A stretch of DNA of 55,932 nt from JACQFZ01 sp041485885 (GCA_041485885.1 JBGPKL010000019.1:1-55932), one strand, 5' to 3'. Numbered from the stretch's first letter, positions 33,917 through 41,839 are shown. Numbers and translations: made by a program. The notes: generated by a model not told the origin, from the sequence alone.

Positions 33917-34223
33917 AAATGCGTTTGACCTCCGCGCGCAGTCGTTTCTGAGCATGCCAGAGATCATAAGCGGCCTGCATGCGCAGCCACAGTTCCGGAC
34001 CGTTGCCGCAGAACTTGCCGAGTCGCACGGCCATCTCCGGCGAGACAGCCATCGTTCCGGCGAGAATGCGATGCAACGTCTGGCGGCTGACACGCAGGGC
34101 CTGGGCCGCTTCCGCGACGCTCATATCGAGCGCCGGCAATACATCTTCGCGTAGAATCTCGCCAGGGTGCGTCGGTGCCACCCTTGGCGTCTCCGTCACC
34201 GTATACTCTTTTGCGCGTGCCAT
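33858..34223 (-). CDS. higA: HigA-family antitoxin
   Basis: A 121-residue Xre-type antitoxin of the HigA family that would bind HigB and repress the operon. The helix-turn-helix core is THPGEILREDVLPALDMSVA followed by AAQALRVSRQTLHRILAGT and the family block PELWLRMQAAYDLWHAQ. The natural family end is near KRISTRKA; the last 20 residues or so read into the antisense of the IS91 remnant, so the C-terminus seems to be altered. It lies 13 bases after higB, the usual HigBA order. Confidence 0.88.
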   Translation of the reverse strand: MARAKEYTVTETPRVAPTHPGEILREDVLPALDMSVAEAAQALRVSRQTLHRILAGTMAVSPEMAVRLGKFCGNGPELWLRMQAAYDLWHAQKRLRAEVKRISTRKAPPHRRAAFGVMSAR

Positions 34224-34236
34224 GATTCGTTACCTC

Positions 34237-34512
34237 TCAGTGATACTGTTCTAAATCCACCCGCCACGCATCGCCCTCGATCCATTCGAAAGTAATTCGC
34301 CAAGGCCCATTGACCGAAAGCGCGTAGCGTTTGGGCGTTCCCTGCAGCGGGTGAAGCCCAAAACCCGGAATGTTCAAATCTTTCAGAGACTGCGCTTGGT
34401 GTAATACATGGAGAAGGCGCAACACTCGCTTTTGCAGGTCGGGTCGTACTCCCGCGCTCGCTCCATTCCCGTAAAGATCGCGCAGTCCTTTATGGCGGAA
34501 GCTTCGGATCAT
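34237..34512 (-). CDS. higB: HigB-family toxin
   Basis: A 91-residue RelE/HigB-type mRNA interferase predicted to cut mRNA on the ribosome. Family marks: MIRSFRHKGLRDLY at the start, LNIPGFGLHPLQG, and RYALSVNGPWRITFEW near the C-terminus with the conserved W-R-x-x-F. Full length and intact, so the antitoxin downstream should be needed. Confidence 0.9.
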   Translation of the reverse strand: MIRSFRHKGLRDLYGNGASAGVRPDLQKRVLRLLHVLHQAQSLKDLNIPGFGLHPLQGTPKRYALSVNGPWRITFEWIEGDAWRVDLEQYH

Positions 34513-34930
34513 CTATAAATGATTGTAGCGGATGGCGCTACACCTGTAAATCGATGCGCGACAAACGCAGAAATCGGCGACGCCTCGAAATCAGCCGGCA
34601 ACGTCTGATTTCCCGAATCGGTACTGACGACGGCCACGAGCGCTAGATAGTAACAATCGCTTCGGGCCAGTAACAAAACAGCCTAAACCTTTCTCACATC
34701 GACATCGAAACCTGCCCCGCCGGGCGCTGCCCCGGCGCGCGGGGTAAATGCGCGACTCGGCCGCCTCACGATGCCGCCCTCTCTTAAGCGAGGCGGCAGA
34801 GCAGGGCGCGATCACGCCGGCGCCCAACCGCCCATGCCGGCACGCGCTCACGCGCACCGGGCAGAGAAATACGAAGCCTCCCGCTCCCGGCGGAGGGTTT
34901 GCGGCGCGTCACGCCGAGGAAGAGCGCGGA
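34513..34930. other. Intergenic region, no gene seen
   Basis: Some 420 bases between the divergent higB and the gene at 35005. It holds GC-rich imperfect palindromes (about 34710-34745 and 34760-34800) but no frame with a plausible start, and no recognisable element until the shared leader at 34931. Confidence 0.5.
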
Positions 34931-34985
34931 TGTCGGAGGACAGATCGACTTCGGGGGGAGGCGCTTTTATACTTCCCATACTCAC
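34931..34985 (+). promoter_or_regulatory. Shared leader/promoter element, copy 2
   Basis: Matches 33164-33219 over its whole length (TGTCGGA, GATCGA, G run, TTTTATACTTCC). It ends about 8 bases before the ribosome site (AAGGAG, 34993-34998) of the gene at 35005, so the transcript start must lie within or just before it. Confidence 0.55.
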
Positions 34986-35004
34986 TACTAGCAAGGAGAC
35001 AGAA

Positions 35005-35499
35005 ATGAGAAAACAAATTTGCCAAGTGTGGGGACTGGCGCTGGCCATCCCTGTTGGGGTGCTGTTTATCTTCGGGCAGGCGAACGAGGCGGCGGCGGAA
35101 GTCAACGTCAGTATCAACCTTGGCCCCCCGCCGATCGTAGTCGCCGCGCCTCCGCATGTCGTCATGATTCCCGGCTCCCAGGTCTACTTCGTTCCCCACC
35201 CGGAGATCGACGTATTCTTCTACAATGACTTCTGGTGGTCTCCTCGCGGAAGTCATTGGTATCACTCCCGGAACTACAATGGGCCGTGGCTGGTGGTGGA
35301 TCATCGCAACGTTCCTCCCCCTGTATTCCGGGTCCCCAAGGACTACCGCGTTGTCTACAAACACCAGCAGCAAATCCCTTACGGCCAGTGGAAAAAGCAA
35401 AGAGAGCACCAGGAGCGGGAGCAACACCAAGAAAGGGATCAACATCAGGAGCGAAACGACGACAGGAATGATCACAAGCAGAACCGCGGCCACAATTGA
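35005..35499 (+). CDS. Hypothetical secreted Trp/Tyr-rich protein
   Basis: A 164-residue exported protein: signal peptide to about residue 30 (ending NEAAAEV), a strand region IVVAAPPHVVMIPGSQVYFV, the aromatic block VFFYNDFWWSPRGSHWYHSR and YNGPWLVVDH, and a highly charged Q/E/H/R/D tail (about 130-164) of tandem H-Q-E-R units. It resembles a widespread proteobacterial family of unknown periplasmic proteins with this aromatic repeat. ATG 35005 has AAGGAG six bases upstream. Function unknown. Confidence 0.75.
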   Translation: MRKQICQVWGLALAIPVGVLFIFGQANEAAAEVNVSINLGPPPIVVAAPPHVVMIPGSQVYFVPHPEIDVFFYNDFWWSPRGSHWYHSRNYNGPWLVVDHRNVPPPVFRVPKDYRVVYKHQQQIPYGQWKKQREHQEREQHQERDQHQERNDDRNDHKQNRGHN

Positions 35500-35658
35500 G
35501 TTACCGCAGGAGTTCAAGAGGTCGGAGCACGTTACCGCTTCCTTAGCTTGACCTGGCGTTCATTCATCATCGACACGCCTCGACCTCCTCCGCTGCCGTT
35601 CTCAAATCAGCGGCCTCTTTCTATCCTTTGATCGTCAGGTCATCCGGGCTTCGAACTG

Positions 35659-36267
35659 GTGGAATCCATCATCGCTTGCAAAACCTGTGGTCTGCTGCAG
35701 CGTACCGAGGCGCTGCAACCGGGCGCTGTGGCTGAGTGTTTCCGCTGCGGGTCTGTCATCGACAAGCATCGAGTCGACAGCCTTGGACGCACGGCAGCGC
35801 TTTCACTGGCGGCGTTGATTTTTTTTGTGCCGGCCAACATCTATCCGATATTGCGTATGGAGTTCTACGGGGCGTATTCAGAAAGCACCATTTGGGACGG
35901 GTGCGTGAAACTGTATCAGGACGGTCAGTGGCACGTAGCGACGATCGTCTTTCTCGCCAGTATTTTAGTCCCGCTCCTCAAACTGCTTGGGCTTTTCTTT
36001 CTGGTCGTGGTGACAAAATTTAAATCGACATTCTGGCGACAGGAGCGCATCTGGATTTACAAGATCATCGACGTGATCGGTCCGTGGGCCATGCTCGATG
36101 TGTTTCTCTTGGCAATACTTGTAGCCTTGGTAAAGCTGGGACAGTTGGCCACGGTGCTGCCGGGGCGTGGGCTTGTCGCGTTCACCGCTATGGTGGTGTT
36201 GACCATTCTGGCTTCGGCGAGTTTTGACCCGGCCTTGATCTGGCGCAAAACGGAGAAAAGACCATGA
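35659..36267 (+). CDS. pqiA: Paraquat-inducible protein A (single-domain)
   Basis: A 202-residue PqiA-family inner-membrane protein. An N-terminal zinc-ribbon-like pair (CKTCG and CFRCG) precedes four membrane helices (about residues 47-65, 95-120, 132-155, 165-190). E. coli PqiA has two such halves (417 residues); this is the one-half form. PqiA-type proteins work with MCE proteins in lipid transport between membranes, and the next gene codes such a protein with an ATGA overlap. GTG start at 35659. Confidence 0.88.
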   Translation: MESIIACKTCGLLQRTEALQPGAVAECFRCGSVIDKHRVDSLGRTAALSLAALIFFVPANIYPILRMEFYGAYSESTIWDGCVKLYQDGQWHVATIVFLASILVPLLKLLGLFFLVVVTKFKSTFWRQERIWIYKIIDVIGPWAMLDVFLLAILVALVKLGQLATVLPGRGLVAFTAMVVLTILASASFDPALIWRKTEKRP

Positions 36268-37193
36268 CCGATTCGCCGAAGAAGTCAGGACCCGTCGACA
36301 AGCTGCCCCGGGCGAAGGTGACGCAACGCCGCTGGCGCTTTCCGGTCATGTGGGTTGTCCCCGTGGTGGCTGCACTCGTGGCAGGTTATCTCGTCTATGA
36401 CCAGGTTCGGGAGTTCGGTCCGACAATCGCAATCCGATTCAAGGATGGCAGCGGCCTCAAGGCCGGTCGAACGCCGATCCAATATAACGGTGTGCGGATT
36501 GGCGAGGTGAAAGTGGTGAAGTTGAGCGACGATCTGCACGACGTGCTGGTCGAGGCGCGTCTACTGCGCTCGGCCGCCTCGATTGCCCGGGAAGGATCGG
36601 TGTTCTGGATCGTGCGTCTCGGAACGGAACTCCAAGACATCGCTAACCTGGGAACGGTCATTACCGGTGCCTACATTCAAGTATTGCCGGGAACCGGCGA
36701 TCCCAAATCGGATTTTGTCGGCATGGAAGGCTCGCAGGCGGCGTTGGAGCCCGGCGGGCTGGAGATCGTTCTGCACACCAATCACCTCGGGTCTTTAAAG
36801 CCAAATTCGCCGGTTTACTATCGAGGCATCGAGGTGGGTGCGGTACTGGCTTGCCGCCTGAGCGCCAATGCGACCGTGGCGGAAATCTACGTGCGGATCA
36901 AACCGCGGTATGTGGCGCTGGTGCGCAGCGGTTCGAAGTTTTGGAATGCGAGCGGAGCGAATGTGAAGGCGGGTTTGTTTAGCGGCGTGGAAATCAATGT
37001 GGAATCGCTAAAATCGTTGGTGTCAGGGGGGGTCGCCTTCGCCACTCCGAACGATCCGAAAGCCGGGCTGGTAAAAAACGGCGCGGTATTCCGACTCTAC
37101 GAGGAGGCGGTGAAAGAGTGGTTGGAATGGGCACCGCGGATACCAATTCCACCGGAGGAGAATTCTTACCAACACGCGAGGCAAAAGAAATAG
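36264..37193 (+). CDS. MCE-domain (PqiB/MlaD-type) protein
   Basis: A 309-residue inner-membrane anchored protein: TM at about 27-48 (VMWVVPVVAALVAGYLVYDQ) and two MCE domains, marked by IRFKDGSGLKAGRTPIQYNG (about 55-150) and VLHTNHLGSLKPNSPVYYRG (about 165-270). PqiB has three MCE domains and YebT seven, so this is a short form. It likely forms a periplasmic lipid channel with the PqiA-like protein upstream. No PqiC lipoprotein gene follows. Confidence 0.87.
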   Translation: MTDSPKKSGPVDKLPRAKVTQRRWRFPVMWVVPVVAALVAGYLVYDQVREFGPTIAIRFKDGSGLKAGRTPIQYNGVRIGEVKVVKLSDDLHDVLVEARLLRSAASIAREGSVFWIVRLGTELQDIANLGTVITGAYIQVLPGTGDPKSDFVGMEGSQAALEPGGLEIVLHTNHLGSLKPNSPVYYRGIEVGAVLACRLSANATVAEIYVRIKPRYVALVRSGSKFWNASGANVKAGLFSGVEINVESLKSLVSGGVAFATPNDPKAGLVKNGAVFRLYEEAVKEWLEWAPRIPIPPEENSYQHARQKK

Positions 37194-37216
37194 AGGATCA
37201 GAGTAAAGGAGACAAG

Positions 37217-37432
37217 ATGAGCGCAGTCAAAATCGTGGCAATCGTACTGATCGCGGCCGGCATTCTGGCGCTGGCATATGGCAAGTTCAGCTTTACTAGT
37301 ACCCACGATACCAAGGTGGGTCCCATTGCGATTTCAGTTGACGAGAAACAGACAGTCAATGTCCCGGTATGGGTTGGCGTGGGGGCGATAGTGATTGGCG
37401 GACTCCTGTTTTTTGCAGTCAAGAAGAGATAG
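37217..37432 (+). CDS. Small two-helix membrane protein
   Basis: A 71-residue protein with membrane helices at about 4-22 and 49-67, joined by a short polar segment FTSTHDTKVGPIAISVDEKQ, and a basic end (KKR). Strong AAAGGAG site before ATG 37217. Similar small proteins of unknown function are common in Proteobacteria. It may be transcribed with the PqiA/MCE pair, 23 bases upstream. Confidence 0.75.
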   Translation: MSAVKIVAIVLIAAGILALAYGKFSFTSTHDTKVGPIAISVDEKQTVNVPVWVGVGAIVIGGLLFFAVKKR

Positions 37433-37565
37433 CGCCTTGCGTCAGAGCAAGTGGAAGGCAACAGTCGATGGTGGACGCGCCGATCTGGTCTAGAAACGCA
37501 TCAAGTAGTTCGTACGAGTCTCGCCATCGCGCGGAGCGGTCGCGGTCGCGAGCGCGCCGCACCCG

Positions 37566-38034
37566 TTACCGAGGAAGTTTTCGCATCCAGGCGACGATCG
37601 CCTCGACGACCGTAGCCGGGTGCTCGAGGATGAGCGCATGGCTCGCATCCGGGATCACGGCGATGGCGACGCGCTCGCCGAACTCCTCCTTTAGCTCGTT
37701 CGTCGTCTCGCGCGGCTTGAACGGATCGAGCGCCGCCTGAAGGTCAAGGAGCGATGCGCTTCCTGCCCGCACCATTCTTCCTGCTGCGTGGCCCGGCCCG
37801 CCGCGAAGAACGCCGAACGCAGGTGCTGCAGTCGTTGCGTTTCGGTGACCGCGGGGTGGTCGGCCTTCTTCACCGCTTCGACGAGGCGCTGCGCCCCGGC
37901 AAAACCCGGATAGCTCTTCGACGCGGCCGCAAGGATCACCACGCCGCGAACGAGCCGCGGGTGATCCGACGCGGTCATACGCGCGACCCAGTTGCCGAAG
38001 CGTGCTCGGCGACGACTGCGGGGCCGCCGCCCGC
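37566..38034 (-). pseudogene. Alpha/beta-hydrolase fragment, frameshifted
   Basis: The minus strand codes the C-terminal half of an alpha/beta hydrolase in two frames: NWVARMTASDHPRLVRGVVI and LRSAFFAAGRATQQEEWC in one, then AGSASLLDLQAALDPFKPRE and the His-bearing end IPDASHALILEHPATVVEAI in another. The shift is near 37755-37770. A further frame change near 38000 (GGGPAVVAEHA) and loss of the N-terminal half, including the nucleophile elbow, show decay. Confidence 0.75.
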
Positions 38035-38045
38035 GTAAGACCAGG

Positions 38046-38136
38046 TAGCCTGGATGGAGCAAAGCGGAATCCAGGTCATCGAAGAAGGCATGTAGGGTGC
38101 GTCCCACGCACCAGAAAAATAAAGGAGGTGGGTGGA
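38046..38136. repeat. Mobile-type intergenic repeat, copy 1
   Basis: About 91 bases nearly identical to 39413-39502: TAGCCTGGATGGAGCAAAGC, GGAATCCAG, TCATCGAAGAAGGCATGTAG, GGTGCG, ACGCACCAGA, AATAAAGGAGGTG. Its last part supplies the Shine-Dalgarno of the next gene. Confidence 0.85.
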
Positions 38137-38304
38137 ATGGATGCCGGCCAAGCCCAAGAACCGAACGATGATGGTTTGCCCTACGTGACGCGCAGCGGCG
38201 TGGCGCGCTTCGCAGACCAAAGGCTGCGCGTGTACCAGCTCAATGACGCGCGTAGGATCGTAGACGCTGACGATCTACAACGTTTCTTCGGAGGTGCATC
38301 GTGA
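38137..38304 (+). CDS. Small hypothetical protein using a repeat-derived ribosome site
   Basis: A 55-residue hydrophilic protein (for example LPYVTRSGVARFADQRLRVY and ARRIVDADDLQRFFG), not recognised. AAAGGAGGTG, 7 bases upstream of ATG 38137, belongs to the intergenic repeat at 38046-38136. The stop overlaps the next gene (GTGA). Confidence 0.5.
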   Translation: MDAGQAQEPNDDGLPYVTRSGVARFADQRLRVYQLNDARRIVDADDLQRFFGGAS

Positions 38305-38477
38305 GGTACTGGTTCGTCCCGTTCGCGTTGTGGGCCGGTTTCTTCATCCTGTTCTTGAATGTCGATAGGTGGCAATGGTCGGCAACGAAGAAGATATTAG
38401 TAGCACTCGCTTGTGCCATAGGCGCGGCGGTCGTCGCCGTAGTCGCTGGGCTTTTCATCGTGAACTTTTTTGACTGA
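38301..38477 (+). CDS. Small two-helix membrane protein
   Basis: A 58-residue protein starting at GTG 38301, with two membrane helices: about residues 4-20 (WFVPFALWAGFFILFLN) and 32-55 (LVALACAIGAAVVAVVAGLF). It overlaps the gene before it and ends 9 bases before the SPFH gene, so the three are probably one transcript. Not recognised. Confidence 0.6.
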   Translation: MRYWFVPFALWAGFFILFLNVDRWQWSATKKILVALACAIGAAVVAVVAGLFIVNFFD

Positions 38478-38486
38478 GGAGAAAAA

Positions 38487-39266
38487 ATGAAAACCTTTGC
38501 AGCAGTCCTGTTGTGCGTGGCGTTCGTGGGCTGTACCCGAGTGGAAACCGGTCATGTGGGTGTACGCGTGGACTTCTTCGGGAACGTGGAGCCGCAAGAG
38601 CGCACCGTCGGGTGGCACCAAACCGTGATCGGCCACTTGATCGTGTACGTCGCCAATGAAATGACAATCGCCTTGGACAACCTACACCCGCAAACTAAAG
38701 ACCGATCGACGCTGGATGACCTAGACCTCGCGTTCACTTACTCGGTAGACCCGTCGGCTATCGCCGACCTCGTGGTCAAGTACAAGGGCCGGGACATGCA
38801 CTTGCAAAACGGAGATATCTATCCGCTGGGTCAATACGTGGTCAATGTCATGACGACCGCAACCTCGGACATATTCGCCAAATACGACGCATTGGACGCA
38901 AACAACAATCGGGAAAAAATTCGCGTAGAGATTCGCGAACAAGTGTCGAAGGTCTTGAAAGAGGACGGCCTGGACACGCGCATTCGTGTGCATCAGGTAT
39001 TTATCAAGAATCTCCAAATAGCCAAGCAGCTACAAGAATCCGCGCTCCGCGTTATCTCGGCTCAGAACGACCTGAAGGCCAAAGAATTCGAAGTCCATAC
39101 CGCGCAGAAGGAAGCGGATCGGTTGGCGTTTCTCTCGAAAAACGTTTTGAACATCGCCTACATGAATGCGAAAGCAAACGCGGATATCGCGGAAGGAATC
39201 AAAGCCGGGAAGGTGCAAACCGTCGTTATCCCGTACGACTTCCGTGGACTGTTGCAAGTGAAGTGA
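38487..39266 (+). CDS. SPFH/prohibitin-family lipoprotein
   Basis: A 259-residue protein with lipobox FVGC near residue 16 and an SPFH (band 7) domain from about 20 to 180: ETGHVGVRVDFFGNVEPQER, LDLAFTYSVDPSAIADLVVK, VREQVSKVL-like helices, and the end motif VIPYDFRGLL. A coiled coil of about 50 residues (QESALRVISAQNDLKAKEFE) follows. SPFH proteins assemble in membranes as scaffolds around proteases or in microdomains. A lipid anchor instead of an N-terminal helix is less common. GGAG site before ATG 38487. Confidence 0.85.
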   Translation: MKTFAAVLLCVAFVGCTRVETGHVGVRVDFFGNVEPQERTVGWHQTVIGHLIVYVANEMTIALDNLHPQTKDRSTLDDLDLAFTYSVDPSAIADLVVKYKGRDMHLQNGDIYPLGQYVVNVMTTATSDIFAKYDALDANNNREKIRVEIREQVSKVLKEDGLDTRIRVHQVFIKNLQIAKQLQESALRVISAQNDLKAKEFEVHTAQKEADRLAFLSKNVLNIAYMNAKANADIAEGIKAGKVQTVVIPYDFRGLLQVK

Positions 39267-39357
39267 TGTGCGGATTCAGCTCCGAAGGAGTGCAAAGACC
39301 CGAAGAACGCGGAGACGTGCAACTGGCATAGGGAGGTTTTGAACGGCTCATACGTTC

Positions 39358-39386
39358 CGTCATTCCCGCGAAAGCGGGAATCCAGT
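39358..39386. repeat. Common CATTCCCGC...GCGGGAATC palindrome
   Basis: CATTCCCGC / GCGGGAATC hairpin with loop GAAA, a frequent short proteobacterial intergenic palindrome. It lies 25 bases before the larger repeat at 39413. Confidence 0.75.
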
Positions 39387-39412
39387 CGTCGTCCTTCTGA
39401 GAGCAGACCATG

Positions 39413-39514
39413 TAGCCTGGATGAAGCAAAGCGGAATCCAGTCATCGAAGAAGGCATGTAGGGTGCGTTTTACGCACCAGAAGAATAAAGGAGGTGCGTG
39501 GAACGCACCCTACA
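39413..39514. repeat. Mobile-type intergenic repeat, copy 2
   Basis: The first 90 bases match 38046-38136. This copy ends with CGCACCCTACA, the reverse complement of its inner TGTAGGGTGCG, so 39458-39514 can fold as a long hairpin with the AAAGGAGG in the loop. Here it leads into no gene. Confidence 0.85.
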
Positions 39515-39750
39515 TCATCTGGGCCTTCTTCGCGAAAGCAAGCAGGACGTAGATCGCTTCCGCGAACTTCGCGCCGTAAGCACCGGTATCCTCTCTCGGC
39601 GTGAATGCGGATCTCCACTACGCAAACGCTGACGCTTGCCATCGGGACAGTCCGCGTTCAGCTCTTGCGCGCGCGGTATCGGCCTTTTTTCGCCCCGCGG
39701 TTCGCCCTTCCTTCCGCGGTTTTCGTGTATCGATTGCTACTACACCGCAA

Positions 39751-39783
39751 GCCGCGTACGCCGGTTCGATTCCACCCCAGCCC
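39751..39783 (+). other. tRNA-Cys 3' fragment (possible decayed attachment site)
   Basis: GCCGCGTACGCCGGTTCGAT and what follows match tRNA-Cys positions 32180-32213 with two substitutions and one lost base over about 33 positions. It covers the variable region, T arm and part of the acceptor 3' side. Such 3' tRNA copies are what integrating elements leave. The rest of 39267-39910 has only repeats and no gene. Confidence 0.65.
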
Positions 39784-39910
39784 TGGCTTTCCCGCAAAAG
39801 CCTTTGGATACAGGCATACGGCGGGTGTGGAGCGTCCGGTTTATACCCGTTACACCGTGGGAATGCACGAGCTAGACTAGTCAGCAGTAAACCCTGATAT
39901 GGAGACAAAA

Positions 39911-40354
39911 ATGAGCGTACGGATAAAGTCACTATCGCTGGTATTCGGCCTTTTCGTTTCGACCGCCCTGGTACTCCTGACTGGCTGTGCAACGGTCGAA
40001 GGCTGGGTGGGAATGGGCGGGACGAAATTGAGCGGATCGCAAGAAAATCCTCCTGTCACCACGTCTGCCTCGGGAAAGGCTGACATCACCGTTAAGGCCG
40101 ATCACACGGTGACCGGCACCGTTACCGTCTCGGATATGAAAGCGACCGCGGCGCATATTCACGAGGGCGCGGCCGGGAAAAACGGCGGAGTCGCGGTTCC
40201 GTTGACGAAGACGTCCGACAACACTTTCTCCGTAGCGGCGAATGCCAAGCTTACGGACGCGCAGTACAGCGCCTACAAAGCCGGTAATCTTTACGTCAAC
40301 GTGCACAGCGCCGCCAACCCTGCTGGGGAAGTTCGCGGCCAGTTGAAGCCGTAA
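39911..40354 (+). CDS. CHRD-domain lipoprotein
   Basis: A 147-residue lipoprotein with a signal peptide and lipobox LTGC, followed by one CHRD domain: TKLSGSQENPPVTTSASGKA, AAHIHEGAAGKNGGV with the conserved His pair, and YVNVHSAANPAGEVRGQL at the end. CHRD domains are found in chordin and in many bacterial exported proteins; no enzymatic role is known. I prefer ATG 39911 (GGAGAC upstream) to the ATG at 39899. A strong terminator follows 13 bases after the stop. Confidence 0.88.
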   Translation: MSVRIKSLSLVFGLFVSTALVLLTGCATVEGWVGMGGTKLSGSQENPPVTTSASGKADITVKADHTVTGTVTVSDMKATAAHIHEGAAGKNGGVAVPLTKTSDNTFSVAANAKLTDAQYSAYKAGNLYVNVHSAANPAGEVRGQLKP

Positions 40355-40366
40355 TTTCATCTGTAC

Positions 40367-40402
40367 TCAATCGGCCGGCGCAGCGATGCGCCGGCCGATT
40401 GA
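40367..40402 (+). terminator. Strong rho-independent terminator
   Basis: A 16-base perfect stem (TCAATCGGCCGGCGCA and its complement) with loop GCGA, then TTT. It ends the CHRD gene transcript and faces the convergent pilin-like gene. Confidence 0.85.
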
Positions 40403-40574
40403 TTTCACTTCCGCCGCCTACCGATTTCCCGGTTCTAGGTCGCCGGACTTTGTCGAAAGGCCGGGAGAGTTTTGCGCCGCTTCCAGATGCGGCGACGCTG
40501 GCTCAAAAATGGACGCGCACTGACAGGAGATCAAGGCACCTTGGTGCCGACCGGTAGCGACGCTGATCGCGACA

Positions 40575-41351
40575 CTACCGCTTTCCCGCGTGCTTAGGTT
40601 GCTTCGGTTTTTTCGGCTTCTTTCCTTTTCGCCAGCGTCGCCACCACCAGCCGGCCGCTGGCGCAGCAATAGTGACCCACAACCATTTCCAATTGTTCGC
40701 GACGAAGTCCTGGGCGCGCGTTGTCCATTTGACGGTCACGTCGATTGTTCTATCGAATGTGCGCAACACCCGCGGGGTCTGCGTGCCGTGGATTCGGATG
40801 GTCGTGCTGAGCGTCAGGTGTAGCTGTTGCTCGCCGACTGTCTTCGCCTCGACGTCCCACTTCCATTCCGTCGGTTGCTTCATCGAGACCGCCTGCGTCT
40901 CGGGCGTCACCGCGAGGATGCTGAAACCCTGCCCGGTGAGCCGCGCCTCGACCCGGTCGGCGACCGCAACGTCCCCGCCAACGATTTTTTCGGAGGATCG
41001 AAGTTCCTTCGCGAGCGCCTCGATGCTCTGGTTCAAGCTGAGCAGCAGGCGGATGGTCTCGGTGGCGCCTACGTTCATGACTTCCGGACTATTGAACACG
41101 GCTCGACCGACAGGGAGTTTTGCGAGAAAGACGTCGGTTTCGTTCGGGACAGTCTCGATCGCCTTGGCGTCATCGCCGATCTTCTTGGCCTTGCTGAAGG
41201 TATCGTATTGGGGAAGGGCGATAGCGGCTAGAATGCCGACTATGACCACGATGACGATCAGCTCGAGGAGCGCGAATCCTCGACCGGCATTAATCATGAG
41301 CGGGGTGTGCACCGGAATACGCATTGTGTTCTTTATCCGCAGCTGTTCCAT
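40575..41351 (-). CDS. Prepilin-like N-terminus fused to a membrane-anchored domain
   Basis: A 258-residue protein. Residues 24-50 are a type IV prepilin/pseudopilin signal, GRGFALLELIVIVVIVGILA then IALPQY, with the processing Gly and the Glu at +5. The middle (about 75-215) is an all-beta-looking domain with GQGFSILAVTPETQAVSMKQ and PTEWKWDVEAKTVGEQQLHL, a pattern I associate with stalk domains of membrane-bound signalling or effector proteins. It then has a second hydrophobic stretch (WKWLWVTIAAPAAGWWW) and a very basic tail of K/P/R/G. Real pilins have no C-terminal membrane helix. AAGGACG lies before the ATG. Function unknown. Confidence 0.7.
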   Translation of the reverse strand: MEQLRIKNTMRIPVHTPLMINAGRGFALLELIVIVVIVGILAAIALPQYDTFSKAKKIGDDAKAIETVPNETDVFLAKLPVGRAVFNSPEVMNVGATETIRLLLSLNQSIEALAKELRSSEKIVGGDVAVADRVEARLTGQGFSILAVTPETQAVSMKQPTEWKWDVEAKTVGEQQLHLTLSTTIRIHGTQTPRVLRTFDRTIDVTVKWTTRAQDFVANNWKWLWVTIAAPAAGWWWRRWRKGKKPKKPKQPKHAGKR

Positions 41352-41552
41352 GTGTCGTCCTTGAAGAGGGTGGGCTTCTTACCGTCGATATCTTTATAGT
41401 AGTAGGTGAACCACAGATCGCGCCGAGGACGGCGGGCGACGAGACCTATCAGCCGATTTGAGCGCTGCAAATGCCGCAAGCGGCTTGTAGGAAAGCGGGT
41501 TTGAGCCGAGCTGGTTCGGCGGTTCCTTGATACCTTATATACTGCGGACCGC

Positions 41553-41641
41553 GCCCGGGTGGCGAAATTGGTAGACGCAAGGGACTTAAAATCCCTTGGG
41601 GAGCAATCCCCGTGCCGGTTCGATTCCGGCCCCGGGCACCA
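41553..41641 (+). tRNA. tRNA-Leu (anticodon TAA)
   Basis: An 89-base type II tRNA with CCA encoded: acceptor GCCCGGG / CCCGGGC, anticodon loop CTTAAAA, a long variable arm (TGGGGAGCAATCCCCGT), T loop TTCGATT. It corresponds to E. coli leuZ, which there lies directly after cysT; here 9.3 kb separate them. Confidence 0.96.
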
Positions 41642-41839
41642 AGATCAAAGACTTGGCGCTGCGTATCGTCGGACCGAAACAGAGCGGCACGCTTACTGTG
41701 CCAACTTTGTGTCCTTACCCTCCGCCGCGACGACGCGCGGCCTTGCGAGTTGCTCGTACTTCCTTAGGTGCTCCGGTGCTAAGTGTGCATAGCACAGCGC
41801 GGGTAGTAGGATTCGCCTCTTCGAAGCGGTATCCGGAGT

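Noticed and set aside
34710..34800. Possible structured RNA upstream of the gene at 35005
   Set aside because: GC-rich palindromes are present but match no riboswitch I know and are not next to the gene.
37443..37565. Possible small gene after the 71-residue membrane protein
   Set aside because: The frame is Arg/Ser-rich, has no ribosome site and is antisense to the hydrolase fragment end.
40418..40574. Possible transposon end between the CHRD terminator and the pilin-like gene
   Set aside because: The text has a common intergenic look but no inverted ends or transposase motif that I can point to.
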